A stretch of DNA of 64,000 bases from AWTP1-13 sp033764875 (GTDB lineage Bacteria; Pseudomonadota; Alphaproteobacteria; Rhizobiales; Hyphomicrobiaceae), in assembly GCA_033764875.1 (NCBI GenBank), contig JANRIO010000044.1:51895-115894 (forward strand). The letters run 5' to 3'. Position 1 is the stretch's first letter. Every line of letters starts with the position of its first letter. A model generated the notes under the pieces. It was given only the letters and a program-made list of their open reading frames with translations. It had not been told where the DNA came from and searched no databases. The position numbers and the translations under genes are program-made. This document shows positions 24,874-33,197 of this stretch, in pieces.

Positions 24874-26514
24874 ATGACGAGCCGCCCCGCAGCCAGCCCC
24901 TACGCCCGCGATCTCGACCGCAACGCGGCCAATTTCCAGCCCCTGTCGCCGCTCTCGTTCCTGGAGCGGTCGGCCGCGGTTCATCCCGACCGGATCGCGG
25001 TCATCCACGGCGCCTCGCGCCTCACCTACCGCGCCTTCTACGCGCGGTGCCGGCAGCTCGGCTCCGCGCTCGCCGCCCGCGGCATCGGCAAGGGCGACAC
25101 GGTGGCCGCCATGCTGGCCAACACGCCTCCGATGCTCGAGGCCCACTACGGCGTGCCCATGTCGGGCGCCGTCCTGCTGTCGATGAACACCCGCCTCGAT
25201 GCCGCGATCATCGCCTTCCAGCTCGACCACGCCGAGGCAAAGGTGGTGATCTGCGATCGCGAGTTCGCCCCCGTGATGCGGGAGGCGCTGGCCGTTGCCC
25301 GCGTCAAGCCCCTCGTCATCGACTACGCCGACGCCGAGTTCCCGCAGCCGAATGCCGCGCTGTCCGACCTCGACTACGACGCCTTCGTCTCCGCCGGCGA
25401 CGCCGCCTTCGCCTGGCGCCTGCCCGACGACGAGTGGGACGAGCTCACCCTCAACTACACCTCCGGCACCACCGGCAACCCCAAGGGCGTCGTCTACTCG
25501 CACCGCGGCGCCGCCCTCATGTGCTACGCCAACAACGTCACCGCCAATCTCGGCCGCCACCCCGTCTATCTGTGGACGCTGCCGATGTTCCACTGCAACG
25601 GCTGGTGCTTCCCCTGGACGCTGTCGCTGGTGGCGGGCACTCACGTCTGCCTGCGCTGGGTGCGCGCCAAGGCCATCTACGACAGCCTCGCCGAGCACCA
25701 CGTCACGCATCTGTGCGGGGCGCCCATCGTCATGGCGACGCTGCTCAATGCTCCCGCGAGCGAGAAGCGGCCGCTGCCGCGCACGGTCGAGTTCATCACC
25801 GCCGCCGCGCCGCCGCCCGAGAGCGTGCTCGCCGCCATGGCCGAGGCCGGCTTCAACGTCGTGCACGTCTACGGCCTGACGGAGGTCTACGGCCCCGCCG
25901 TCGTCAACGAATGGCACGAGCAATGGGACGGCCTCGACGCCTCCCGCCGCGCCCAGCTCAAGGCGCGCCAGGGCGTGCGCTATCCCGCGCTCGAGGCGCT
26001 GACGGTGCTCGATCCCATGACCATGCAGCCCGTTCCCGCCGACGGCCAGACCCTGGGCGAGGTCATGTTTCGCGGCAACATCGTCATGAAGGGCTACCTC
26101 AAGAACCCGCAAGCGACGGCGGAAGCGTTTGCCGGCGGCTGGTTCCACTCCGGCGACCTAGGCGTGCTCTACCCCGACGGCTACATCCAGCTCAAGGACC
26201 GCTCCAAGGACATCATCATCTCCGGCGGCGAGAACATCTCCTCCATCGAGGTCGAGGACGTGCTCTATAAGCACCCCGCGGTCTCCGCCTGCGCCGTCGT
26301 CGGCAAGCCTGACGAGAGGTGGGGCGAGACCCCGTGCGCCTTCCTCGAGCTGAAGCCCGGCGCCAGCGCCACCGCCGACGACATCATCGCCTGGTGCCGC
26401 GAGCACCTTGCCCGCTACAAGGTGCCCCGCCACGTGGTCTTCGCCGAGCTGCCCAAAACCTCCACCGGCAAGATCCAGAAGTACGCCCTGCGCGACCGCG
26501 CCAAGGACGTGTGA
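24874..26514 (+). CDS. acyl-CoA synthetase (AMP-binding, AlkK/DmdB-like)
   Basis: A 546-residue member of the ANL adenylating family that activates a carboxylic acid to its CoA thioester. The P-loop motif YTSGTTGNPKG is at about 195-205, YGLTEVYGP near 333, the hinge block SGDLGVLYPDGYI near 427, SGGENISS near 450 and the catalytic lysine in PKTSTGKIQK near 526. The overall form resembles medium-chain fatty acyl-CoA ligase AlkK and methylmercaptopropionate-CoA ligase DmdB; the substrate cannot be assigned. ATG 24874 fits the family N-terminus; the frame is open to 24739. An alpha/beta hydrolase gene follows 126 bases downstream. Confidence 0.92.
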   Translation: MTSRPAASPYARDLDRNAANFQPLSPLSFLERSAAVHPDRIAVIHGASRLTYRAFYARCRQLGSALAARGIGKGDTVAAMLANTPPMLEAHYGVPMSGAVLLSMNTRLDAAIIAFQLDHAEAKVVICDREFAPVMREALAVARVKPLVIDYADAEFPQPNAALSDLDYDAFVSAGDAAFAWRLPDDEWDELTLNYTSGTTGNPKGVVYSHRGAALMCYANNVTANLGRHPVYLWTLPMFHCNGWCFPWTLSLVAGTHVCLRWVRAKAIYDSLAEHHVTHLCGAPIVMATLLNAPASEKRPLPRTVEFITAAAPPPESVLAAMAEAGFNVVHVYGLTEVYGPAVVNEWHEQWDGLDASRRAQLKARQGVRYPALEALTVLDPMTMQPVPADGQTLGEVMFRGNIVMKGYLKNPQATAEAFAGGWFHSGDLGVLYPDGYIQLKDRSKDIIISGGENISSIEVEDVLYKHPAVSACAVVGKPDERWGETPCAFLELKPGASATADDIIAWCREHLARYKVPRHVVFAELPKTSTGKIQKYALRDRAKDV

Positions 26515-26550
26515 GCAGGGCGTGTATCAGCCGCCCCGCGCCTCCGGCTC

Positions 26551-26578
26551 GGGCGGCCTCGCTGCGGGCAGGCCGCCC
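26551..26578 (+). terminator. hairpin after acyl-CoA synthetase gene
   Basis: GGGCGGCC and GGCCGCCC form a perfect 8-bp stem with a 12-base loop, 36 bases after the stop codon. No U-tract follows, so the terminator call is tentative. Confidence 0.35.
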
Positions 26579-26640
26579 GCTGAGGCGCCACTGCGCGCGC
26601 CGGCCTTTCGCCACCCTCCGTCTGCCGACCGGTTCCCGTC

Positions 26641-27534
26641 ATGATCGCCATCACCAAGATGCCAGCAGGCACGCCCGTCAGCGTCGCAACCACCTTGGGC
26701 CCCGTCGAGGTCTTGTCATTTGAGGCATCCGCTGCCGGCCCGGCGATCCTCTATCTGCACGGCGGCATGGGCGGCTGCGACCAGAGCCTTCTCCTCGCCC
26801 GCGCGCTCGCGATCGCGGATCACCCAGTCCTCGCGCTGTCGCGCCCGGGATACCTCGGCACGCCGCTGGCTTCCGGCGCATCGCCGCAGGCCCAGGCGGA
26901 TCTGTGCGCGGCGCTGCTGGACGCGCTCGGCATCGAGCGCGCCGCGCTCGCCGCCGTCTCGGCCGGCGGTCCCGCAGCCCTCCAGTTCGCCCTGCGCCAC
27001 CCGCAGCGCTGCCGCGGCCTCGTCCTCGTATCGGCCTGCACGGGCGCGCTTCACACCTCGCCCGAGGTGAAGGGCCGCCTTCCGCTTTTGAAAGCCGTCG
27101 CCCACCTCCCGCTCGTTCCGCAGCTGTTGCAGTGGAAGCTGCGGCGCGATCCCGAGGCCGCGGCCCGGCGCGCCATCCCCGACCCGGCATTGCGCGCGCA
27201 GACCTTGTCCCACCCGGAGGCGGGCGCGCTTTTGCGCCTGTTGCAGCTCTCGACGTTTCACCGTCTGCGCGCGCGCCTGCCCGGGACGCTGAACGACATC
27301 GCCCGCTTCGAGGCGCTGGACGACTATCCGCTCGAGGACATCGCCGCGCCGATCCTCATCGTGCACGGCACGGCCGACCGCATCGTGCCGTTCGCCCATG
27401 CCGAGCGCGTCGCCGGGCGCGCCCGGGCCGCCGATCTGCTGGCCCTCGAGGGTGGCGGGCACGTGGCGCTGTTCACGCACATCGACGCCGTCCGCCGCCG
27501 CGCACAGGAGTTCGCGCGCGCCCATCTCACCTGA
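26641..27534 (+). CDS. alpha/beta hydrolase
   Basis: A 297-residue hydrolase of the alpha/beta fold. The oxyanion-hole strand is YLHGGMGG at 38-45; the nucleophile elbow reads AVSAGG with Ser107, a variant of G-x-S-x-G; the acid is Asp246 (GTADRIVP) and the base His274 (GGGHVALF). The cap region between strands 6 and 7 is about residues 135-225. The substrate is unknown; ester or C-C bond hydrolysis is possible. It lies downstream of the acyl-CoA synthetase on the same strand. Confidence 0.88.
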   Translation: MIAITKMPAGTPVSVATTLGPVEVLSFEASAAGPAILYLHGGMGGCDQSLLLARALAIADHPVLALSRPGYLGTPLASGASPQAQADLCAALLDALGIERAALAAVSAGGPAALQFALRHPQRCRGLVLVSACTGALHTSPEVKGRLPLLKAVAHLPLVPQLLQWKLRRDPEAAARRAIPDPALRAQTLSHPEAGALLRLLQLSTFHRLRARLPGTLNDIARFEALDDYPLEDIAAPILIVHGTADRIVPFAHAERVAGRARAADLLALEGGGHVALFTHIDAVRRRAQEFARAHLT

Positions 27535-27551
27535 GCCCGCGCCAACGGCAA

Positions 27552-27575
27552 AGGGCCGGCGTCGCCGCCGGCCCT
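27552..27575. terminator. bidirectional terminator hairpin
   Basis: AGGGCCGGCG (27552-27561) and CGCCGGCCCT (27566-27575) form a perfect 10-bp stem with a TCGC loop, midway between the convergent hydrolase (ends 27534) and chemoreceptor (ends 27600) genes. An AAA precedes the stem, giving a short U-run for the minus-strand transcript. Confidence 0.65.
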
Positions 27576-27599
27576 CGCGTGTTCTCCCGTGTGCGCTGA

Positions 27600-29858
27600 T
27601 CAGAAATCCTGCCAGTCGGCCTCTTCCGCCGCCTCGGCCGCGGGCTTTGCCAACGCAGAGGACGAGGCCTTGCGCGCAGGAGCGGCCTTGGCCTGCGGCC
27701 GCGGCGCCTGCCGCTGCGGCGCCCGCGCCGCCATCTGCACGTGCCCGCCGGCGATCTGGAACTGGCCGATCAGGCGCGACAGCTCTCCCGCCTCCTGCGC
27801 CAGCGAGTGGCTGGCGGCCGTCGACTGCTCCACCATCGACGCGTTCTGCTGCGTCGCCTGGTCCATCTGGTTGATGGCCGTGTTGACCTGCGCCAGGCCC
27901 GTCGCCTGCTCCTGCGCGCCCGAGGCGATATCGACCACCACCTTGTTGATGTCGTTGACCTGGGTAAGGATTCGCTCCAGCGCCCGGCCCGTCTCGGCCA
28001 CCAGCTCGACGCCCTCGGCGACCTGGCTCGAGGAGGTCGAGATCAGGCCCTTGATCTCCTTGGCGGCATCGGCCGAGCGCTGGGCCAGCGCCCGCACCTC
28101 GGAGGCGACCACCGCGAAGCCGCGGCCGGCCTCGCCCGCGCGCGCCGCCTCGACGCCCGCGTTCAGCGCCAGCAGGTTGGTCTGGAACGCGATCTCGTCG
28201 ATCACGCCGATGATCTGGCTGATCTGCTGCGCGCTCTTCTCGATGTTGCCCATGGCATCCACCGTCCGGCGCACGGTGACGCCGGTCTTCTCGGCGTCCG
28301 ACTTGGCCGTGGACACGACCTCGCGGGCATGCGTGGCGCCCTCGGCGGCCTTCTTGCCGGTGGCGGTGATCTCGTCGAGCGCGGCAGCCGTCTCCTCGAG
28401 GCTGGCCGCCTGCTGCTCGGTGCGCTTCGACAGATCGTCGGCAGCCGACGTGATCTCGCGCGAGCCCGAGGAGATCGCGCCCGTGCTCTGCGTCACCGCC
28501 TGCAACGCCTCGGCGAGCTGCTCGAGCGCATGATTGAAGTCGCTCTTGAGCTGCGCGTAGGCCTCCGGCAGGTTGTCGTTGATCCGGAACGTGAGGTCCT
28601 TGGCCGCCAGCTTGGCGAGACCGGCACCGATCGAGCGGTTGACGAGCGCGCGCTCCTTGCCGATCGCCTCCTCCTGCGCCCTGACGCGCTCGGCCTCGGC
28701 GCGCACCCGCGCCTCCTCGGCCTCGCGCTCCATGCGCACCTTGTCGACGGCCGCGTCGCGGAACACCAGCACGGCCTTGGCCATCTCGCCCATATCGTCC
28801 TTGTTGCCCTGCGCGGGGATCTCGACCTTGAGGTCGCCGGCGGCGAGCTTGCTCATGGCGCCGACCATGCCCTGCAGCGGACGGGCGATGCCGCGACCGA
28901 TGATCCAGGCCATCGACACGCCGAGCAGCAGCGCGGCAAGGCACGTGGCAATGATCATCGCGAGCTGGAGTTGCGTCTCGCTGTCGACCTCCGCCTGCCG
29001 CGCCTCGAACGCCTCGGACTGGCTCTTGACCAGGCCGCCCAGCACGTCCTGCAGCGCCTGCGCGACCTTCGCATTCTCGATCGCCGTCATCTGGTGCGTG
29101 TCGAGCACGATCTTCGTCACGGCCCGGAAGGTGTCTCGATAAAGCGGGATCTCCTTGATCACCGCCTCGACCTTGGCCTTGAGGTCCCCGCTGGTTGCAT
29201 CCCGCAGCGCACCGAGTCCCGACATGAACTTGCCGAGCTCGGCATCGGCCGTATCGGAGAGCTTCTTGTCGTTGTTGAGGATGAAGCTGCTGACGTTGAA
29301 GCGCGCGAGCTGCAGATGGCTCTGTGCGGCGCCCGCAAGTGCCGACGCCTTGTAGTCGTTCTGCTTGTACGTCGTGTCCATCACCTCGTTCATCAGCGTG
29401 ACGACCTTCACCGCAACCGGTCGCATGTTGGTATTGATCGCCTGGTCGCGCCCCTTGCGCATGTCGACCAGCATCCCCGCATTCTTGCGGAAGGCGTTGA
29501 ACTGCTTGTCGGCCTCATCGAGCAGGCGCTTGCGCGCCGGATCGCGCAGCGCGCTCTTCATTCCAGCAATCCGGTCAACGGTCTTGCTCTCTTCCTCGCG
29601 CATCACCTTGAGGTTCGCCTCGCCGCCGTCGCGCACGAACGCGTCGAGCGCGCGCCACATCGAGGAGAAGGTCGCGTTGACCGAGGTTGCGTGCACATTG
29701 TTGCGCGCAAGGCGGCTCGCATCGCTGAAGTCGGCACGCACCGACGAGAGCGCATGCACAGCAATGCCGGCAAGTACCAGGAGCAGCGCGAGGACCGCGC
29801 CGAAGCCGATCCTGATCCGCGTTCCGACCATGTAATTGGAATTGAAATGACTAAGCAT
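27600..29858 (-). CDS. methyl-accepting chemotaxis protein
   Basis: A 752-residue chemoreceptor. One N-terminal helix (about 15-37), a long all-helical periplasmic sensor of about 265 residues, a second helix (about 300-322) and a HAMP domain precede the cytoplasmic signalling rod. The hairpin tip contains the invariant run from EIAFQTNLLALNAGVEAARA onward. After an Ala/Pro/Arg-rich linker the protein ends EADWQDF, whose D-W-x-x-F is the kind of tethering pentapeptide that binds CheR/CheB. The ligand is unknown. No che genes are nearby. The start at 29858 has GGAG at about 8 bases; the frame is open 42 bases further. Confidence 0.95.
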   Translation of the reverse strand: MLSHFNSNYMVGTRIRIGFGAVLALLLVLAGIAVHALSSVRADFSDASRLARNNVHATSVNATFSSMWRALDAFVRDGGEANLKVMREEESKTVDRIAGMKSALRDPARKRLLDEADKQFNAFRKNAGMLVDMRKGRDQAINTNMRPVAVKVVTLMNEVMDTTYKQNDYKASALAGAAQSHLQLARFNVSSFILNNDKKLSDTADAELGKFMSGLGALRDATSGDLKAKVEAVIKEIPLYRDTFRAVTKIVLDTHQMTAIENAKVAQALQDVLGGLVKSQSEAFEARQAEVDSETQLQLAMIIATCLAALLLGVSMAWIIGRGIARPLQGMVGAMSKLAAGDLKVEIPAQGNKDDMGEMAKAVLVFRDAAVDKVRMEREAEEARVRAEAERVRAQEEAIGKERALVNRSIGAGLAKLAAKDLTFRINDNLPEAYAQLKSDFNHALEQLAEALQAVTQSTGAISSGSREITSAADDLSKRTEQQAASLEETAAALDEITATGKKAAEGATHAREVVSTAKSDAEKTGVTVRRTVDAMGNIEKSAQQISQIIGVIDEIAFQTNLLALNAGVEAARAGEAGRGFAVVASEVRALAQRSADAAKEIKGLISTSSSQVAEGVELVAETGRALERILTQVNDINKVVVDIASGAQEQATGLAQVNTAINQMDQATQQNASMVEQSTAASHSLAQEAGELSRLIGQFQIAGGHVQMAARAPQRQAPRPQAKAAPARKASSSALAKPAAEAAEEADWQDF

Positions 29859-30207
29859 TCTCACCGCTCCGTTTAAGGTGTCTCCAGCGAGAGATAACAA
29901 ATCATGGTTGCCAAAGGCTGAAATTGAGTAATGCTGTATAGGTTTTCAATTTACGCAAATACAACCTGGAACGGAGATTTCGGGATTTTCAGATCATCGA
30001 GTTGCAAATGCCCGACGCGACGGAGATCTCGCTCCGCCCGCCGGATCGGCCGGTCGCAGCGCCGAGGGGACCTCCCGGCCGCGATTCATCCGCTGACGGA
30101 TAGATGCAAGAGCTGCAGCGCCGGGCGTCTCGGCGCCGTCGGCCGAACCCACCTCGCGCGGCCGGCGCACGGCTTGCGGCACAACCGGTGAGTGCAAGCG
30201 GATGCCG
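29859..30207. other. A+T-rich intergenic region before the chemoreceptor gene
   Basis: A 349-base gap between the spoVR stop and the chemoreceptor start. The part at about 29880-30010 is strikingly A+T-rich for this window and most likely holds the chemoreceptor promoter; a TTGTAT/TATACA pair with 18-base spacing can be read on the minus strand. The 30010-30207 part shows nothing beyond a hairpin at the spoVR stop. Confidence 0.5.
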
Positions 30208-30217
30208 CTACGGCATC
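30201..30217 (-). terminator. hairpin whose loop is the spoVR stop codon
   Basis: GATGCCG and CGGCATC form a perfect 7-bp stem and the 3-base loop is the spoVR stop triplet. It may act as a terminator or in 3'-end protection; no U-tract is present. Confidence 0.35.
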
Positions 30218-31770
30218 GGCAGCGCCTCGTGCTCCTTCAGGATGCGCGTGCCGTCCTCGGTCTCGATCAGCTTGACGCGATAGCCCCACAGCTGGGCGAG
30301 GTACTGCAGTGTCCGCTCGGCCTCCGTGCGGTCGAGCAGGATGCCGTTGCGCACGTGATGCGTGAGCACGAGCCGCCGGCTGCCGGAGAGATCGGCGTCC
30401 GTGACGCGCAGGTCCGGATCCTGCGAGGCGACGTCGTAGTGCCGGGCCAGCCGTCGGCGCACGTCGCGATAGCCGCGCTCGTTGTGGATCGAGGCCACTG
30501 CCATGGTCGGGGCCTTGGCGTCATCGGCAACCGCGAACAGGCGGAAGTCGCGAATGAGCTTGGGCGAGAGGTATTGCAGCACGAAGCTCTCGTCGCGGTA
30601 CTCGGCCCAGGCCTGGCGCAGCGTGCCCATGGCATCCCCGCAGCCCGCGATGTCGGGGAACCAGTCGCGATCCTCCTCGCTGGGCTCGGTGCAGATGCGC
30701 TCGATGTCCTTCATCATGGCAAAGCCGAGCGCGTACGGGTTGATGCCGCCGTAGCGGCGGTCCTTGAAGGTCGGCTGGAACACCACCGAGGAATGCGAGT
30801 GCAGGAACTCCAGCATCGTCCCGTCGGTGAGCTGGCCGCGCTCGTAGAGCGTGTTGAGGATCTGGTAGTGCGTGTAGGTGGCGCAGCCCTCGTTCATCAT
30901 CTTGGTCTGGCGCTGCGGGTAGAAGTATTGCGACAGCGAGCGCACGATGCGCAGCAGCTCCCGCTGCCAGTCGCCGAGCTTGGGCGCGTGCTTCTCCAGG
31001 AAGTAGAGGATGTTCTCCTCCGGCAGCCCGAGCTGGCGGTTCTCTGCCTGCCCGGCTCCCCCGTCCTTGCTGACCTCGCGCGTGATCTCGGGCAGCGTCC
31101 GGTAGATCGGATCGAAGGTCTGCTCCTCGTGCTCGCGCCGGCGCGCCGCCTTCTCCCGCTCGTGCTTGGCGATGTTGCGCGGCCGCGGATGGAAATCGCG
31201 GCTGATGCCCTGGTTCATCAGGGCGTGCGCGGCGTCGAGCGTCTGCTCCACCGCTTCCTGGCCGTAGCGCTCCTCGCATTCCGCGACGTAGGACTTGGCG
31301 AAGGCGAGGTAGTCGATGATGTGGTCGGGCTGGGTCCAGAGCTGGAACTGGTAGTTGTTCTTGAAGAAGTGGTTGTGGCCGTAGGCGGCGTGCGCGATGA
31401 CCAGCGCCTGCATGGTCATGGAGTTCTCCTCCATGATGTAGTTGATGCAGGGGTCTGAGTTGATCACCAGCTCGTAGGCGAGGCTGCGCATGCCCTTCTT
31501 GTAGTAGGCCTCGTCGTGGGCGAAGCGCTTCCCGAACGACCAGTGCCGGTACATGATCGGCATGCCGATGGAGGTGTAGGCGTCGAGCATCTGCTCGGCC
31601 GTGATCACCTCGATCTGGTTCGGGTAGATGCTCAGGCCCATCTCGCCGAGCGCGATCTCGCCCATGGCGGCGTCGACCTCGCGGATCAGGTCGAAGTTCC
31701 ATTCCGCGCCGTCGAACAGCGGCTTCAAGTTGCCTTTGCGGGGCGGCAGCTTGGTGGCGGTCTCTTGCAC
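30208..31770 (-). CDS. SpoVR family protein (YcgB-like)
   Basis: A 520-residue SpoVR-family protein. The family is widespread; in Bacillus it influences spore cortex formation, and in proteobacteria it forms an operon with PrkA and a DUF444 protein. The biochemical role is unknown. Conserved-looking blocks include EWNFDLI near the start, MYRHWSFGKRF, NSDPCINYIMEEN and HAAYGHNHFF. The GTG start at 31770 has GGGGAAG upstream and lies 14 bases after the DUF444 gene; the frame extends upstream only inside that gene. It is third in prkA-DUF444-spoVR. Confidence 0.93.
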   Translation of the reverse strand: MQETATKLPPRKGNLKPLFDGAEWNFDLIREVDAAMGEIALGEMGLSIYPNQIEVITAEQMLDAYTSIGMPIMYRHWSFGKRFAHDEAYYKKGMRSLAYELVINSDPCINYIMEENSMTMQALVIAHAAYGHNHFFKNNYQFQLWTQPDHIIDYLAFAKSYVAECEERYGQEAVEQTLDAAHALMNQGISRDFHPRPRNIAKHEREKAARRREHEEQTFDPIYRTLPEITREVSKDGGAGQAENRQLGLPEENILYFLEKHAPKLGDWQRELLRIVRSLSQYFYPQRQTKMMNEGCATYTHYQILNTLYERGQLTDGTMLEFLHSHSSVVFQPTFKDRRYGGINPYALGFAMMKDIERICTEPSEEDRDWFPDIAGCGDAMGTLRQAWAEYRDESFVLQYLSPKLIRDFRLFAVADDAKAPTMAVASIHNERGYRDVRRRLARHYDVASQDPDLRVTDADLSGSRRLVLTHHVRNGILLDRTEAERTLQYLAQLWGYRVKLIETEDGTRILKEHEALPMP

Positions 31771-31784
31771 GTCACTTCCCCAAA

Positions 31785-33071
31785 CTAGGCGGCGATGCCG
31801 TTGGCCGAGAACAGCTCGTGGAACACGGGATAGATGTCTCCGGGCGAGGACACCCGCCGCATGGCGAACACCTTGGAGCCCTGCGCCACCTGCGCGTATC
31901 CATGCCACACGGGCGTCTCGATGCTGTCGTTGAAGCGCTCGCCGTGCGTCGTCTCGATGTAGGCGAAGTACTGGCAGATCGGCAGGATCTCGTTACCGAG
32001 CAGGTCCATGCAGCGCGGCATGTCGTCGTGGAAGTTGTCGCCGTCGGAGGCCTGCGCCGCGTAGATGTTCCAGTCGGCGGGCGAGTAGCGGTCCTTGACC
32101 ACGCGCAGCATCTCGTCGAGCGCCGAGGAGATCACCGTGCCGCCGGTCTCGGTGCCGCGGAAGAACGTCTCCTCGTCCACCTCCGCCGCCGTCGAGGTGT
32201 GGCGGATGAAGACGATGTGCACCTCCCGGTAATGCCGCATCAGGAAGATGTGCAGCAGCATGAAGAAGCGCTTGGCGAGGTCCTTCAGCGCCTCCGTCAT
32301 CGAGGCGGACGCGTCCATCAGGCAGAACATGACCGCCTGCGTCGAGGGCTTCGGCACCCGCTCGAAGCGGTTGTACTGCAGGTCGAGCGGGTCGATGAAG
32401 GCGATCGTCTTGCGCAGCCGCTGCTTGTGCTCGAGCTTTGCGCGCAGCTCCGCGATCCGGGCCTCGTCCCGCGGGCTGGCCGCCTCAAGCGCCGCGATCT
32501 CCTCCTCGAGCCGCTTGATCTCCTCTGCGCTCGGGCGCCTCAGCGCCAGGCGCCGGCCAAGGCTCTTGCGCATGGTGCGGGCGTGGTTGAGCCGCGCCGG
32601 CGAGCCGTCCGTCGTGAAGCCGGCGCGTGCAGCCTTTGGCGACTTCAGGTCTTTGAGCTTCACCTTGACGAGGTTCGGCAGCTTCAGGTCGTCGAAGAAC
32701 AGGTCGAGGAACTCCTCCTTCGTCAGCGTGAAGGTGAACTCGTCCTGGCCTTCGCCGTCGGCGCTGCCCTGGTTGCCGCGCCCGCCGCCGCCGCCCTGCG
32801 GCTTCTGGATCTCGTCGCCGACCTGGTAGTCCTCGTTGCCGGGCAGCACATAGTCCCGCTTGCCCGAGTTGCGCCCGAGCGAGAACGTCGGCTCGCGCAG
32901 GCTCTTGGAGCGGATGGTGACCTTCTCGGCCCCCTCGGCCTCCGACACCTTGCGCGACTTGAGGCTGTCCTTGATGGCGTCGCGGATCTCGGCCTTGGCC
33001 CGGCGCAGGAAGCGCTGGCGGTTGCCGAGGCTCTTCGACTTGGGGTTCAGGCGGCGGTCGATGATCTGCAT
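31785..33071 (-). CDS. yeaH: DUF444 family protein (YeaH/YhbH)
   Basis: A 428-residue protein of the YeaH/YhbH family, always linked to PrkA. The N-terminus MQIIDRRLNPKSKSLGNRQR is typical. A Gly/Gln-rich stretch (about 100-120) is followed by a charged coiled region and a VWA-like C-terminal half with FCLMDASASM, the D-x-S-x-S metal-binding motif. It may be a regulator or scaffold for the kinase in stress and stationary phase; the molecular role is not established. The start at 33071 matches the family; upstream sequence is noncoding and includes a strong hairpin. Confidence 0.93.
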   Translation of the reverse strand: MQIIDRRLNPKSKSLGNRQRFLRRAKAEIRDAIKDSLKSRKVSEAEGAEKVTIRSKSLREPTFSLGRNSGKRDYVLPGNEDYQVGDEIQKPQGGGGGRGNQGSADGEGQDEFTFTLTKEEFLDLFFDDLKLPNLVKVKLKDLKSPKAARAGFTTDGSPARLNHARTMRKSLGRRLALRRPSAEEIKRLEEEIAALEAASPRDEARIAELRAKLEHKQRLRKTIAFIDPLDLQYNRFERVPKPSTQAVMFCLMDASASMTEALKDLAKRFFMLLHIFLMRHYREVHIVFIRHTSTAAEVDEETFFRGTETGGTVISSALDEMLRVVKDRYSPADWNIYAAQASDGDNFHDDMPRCMDLLGNEILPICQYFAYIETTHGERFNDSIETPVWHGYAQVAQGSKVFAMRRVSSPGDIYPVFHELFSANGIAA

Positions 33072-33126
33072 CACTGGGCCCTTCGAGTCCTGGAAGGGAT
33101 TATAGCACCCTCCGCGCCCAAGCAAT

Positions 33127-33157
33127 AAGGCGCCCGGGGCGGTGCCCCGGGCGCCTT
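33127..33157 (-). terminator. strong hairpin between prkA and DUF444 genes
   Basis: Two 14-base arms (33127-33140 and 33144-33157) are exact reverse complements around a 3-base loop; the core is GGCGCCCGGGGC. It sits in the 126-base gap inside the prkA operon, and on the minus strand is followed by ATTGCTT. It could be a partial terminator that makes PrkA in excess of its partners, or an RNA-processing stabiliser. Confidence 0.6.
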
Positions 33158-33197
33158 CTCAACCGCGGTCGCCGGCCGGGAAGGCAGGGCCATCCCG

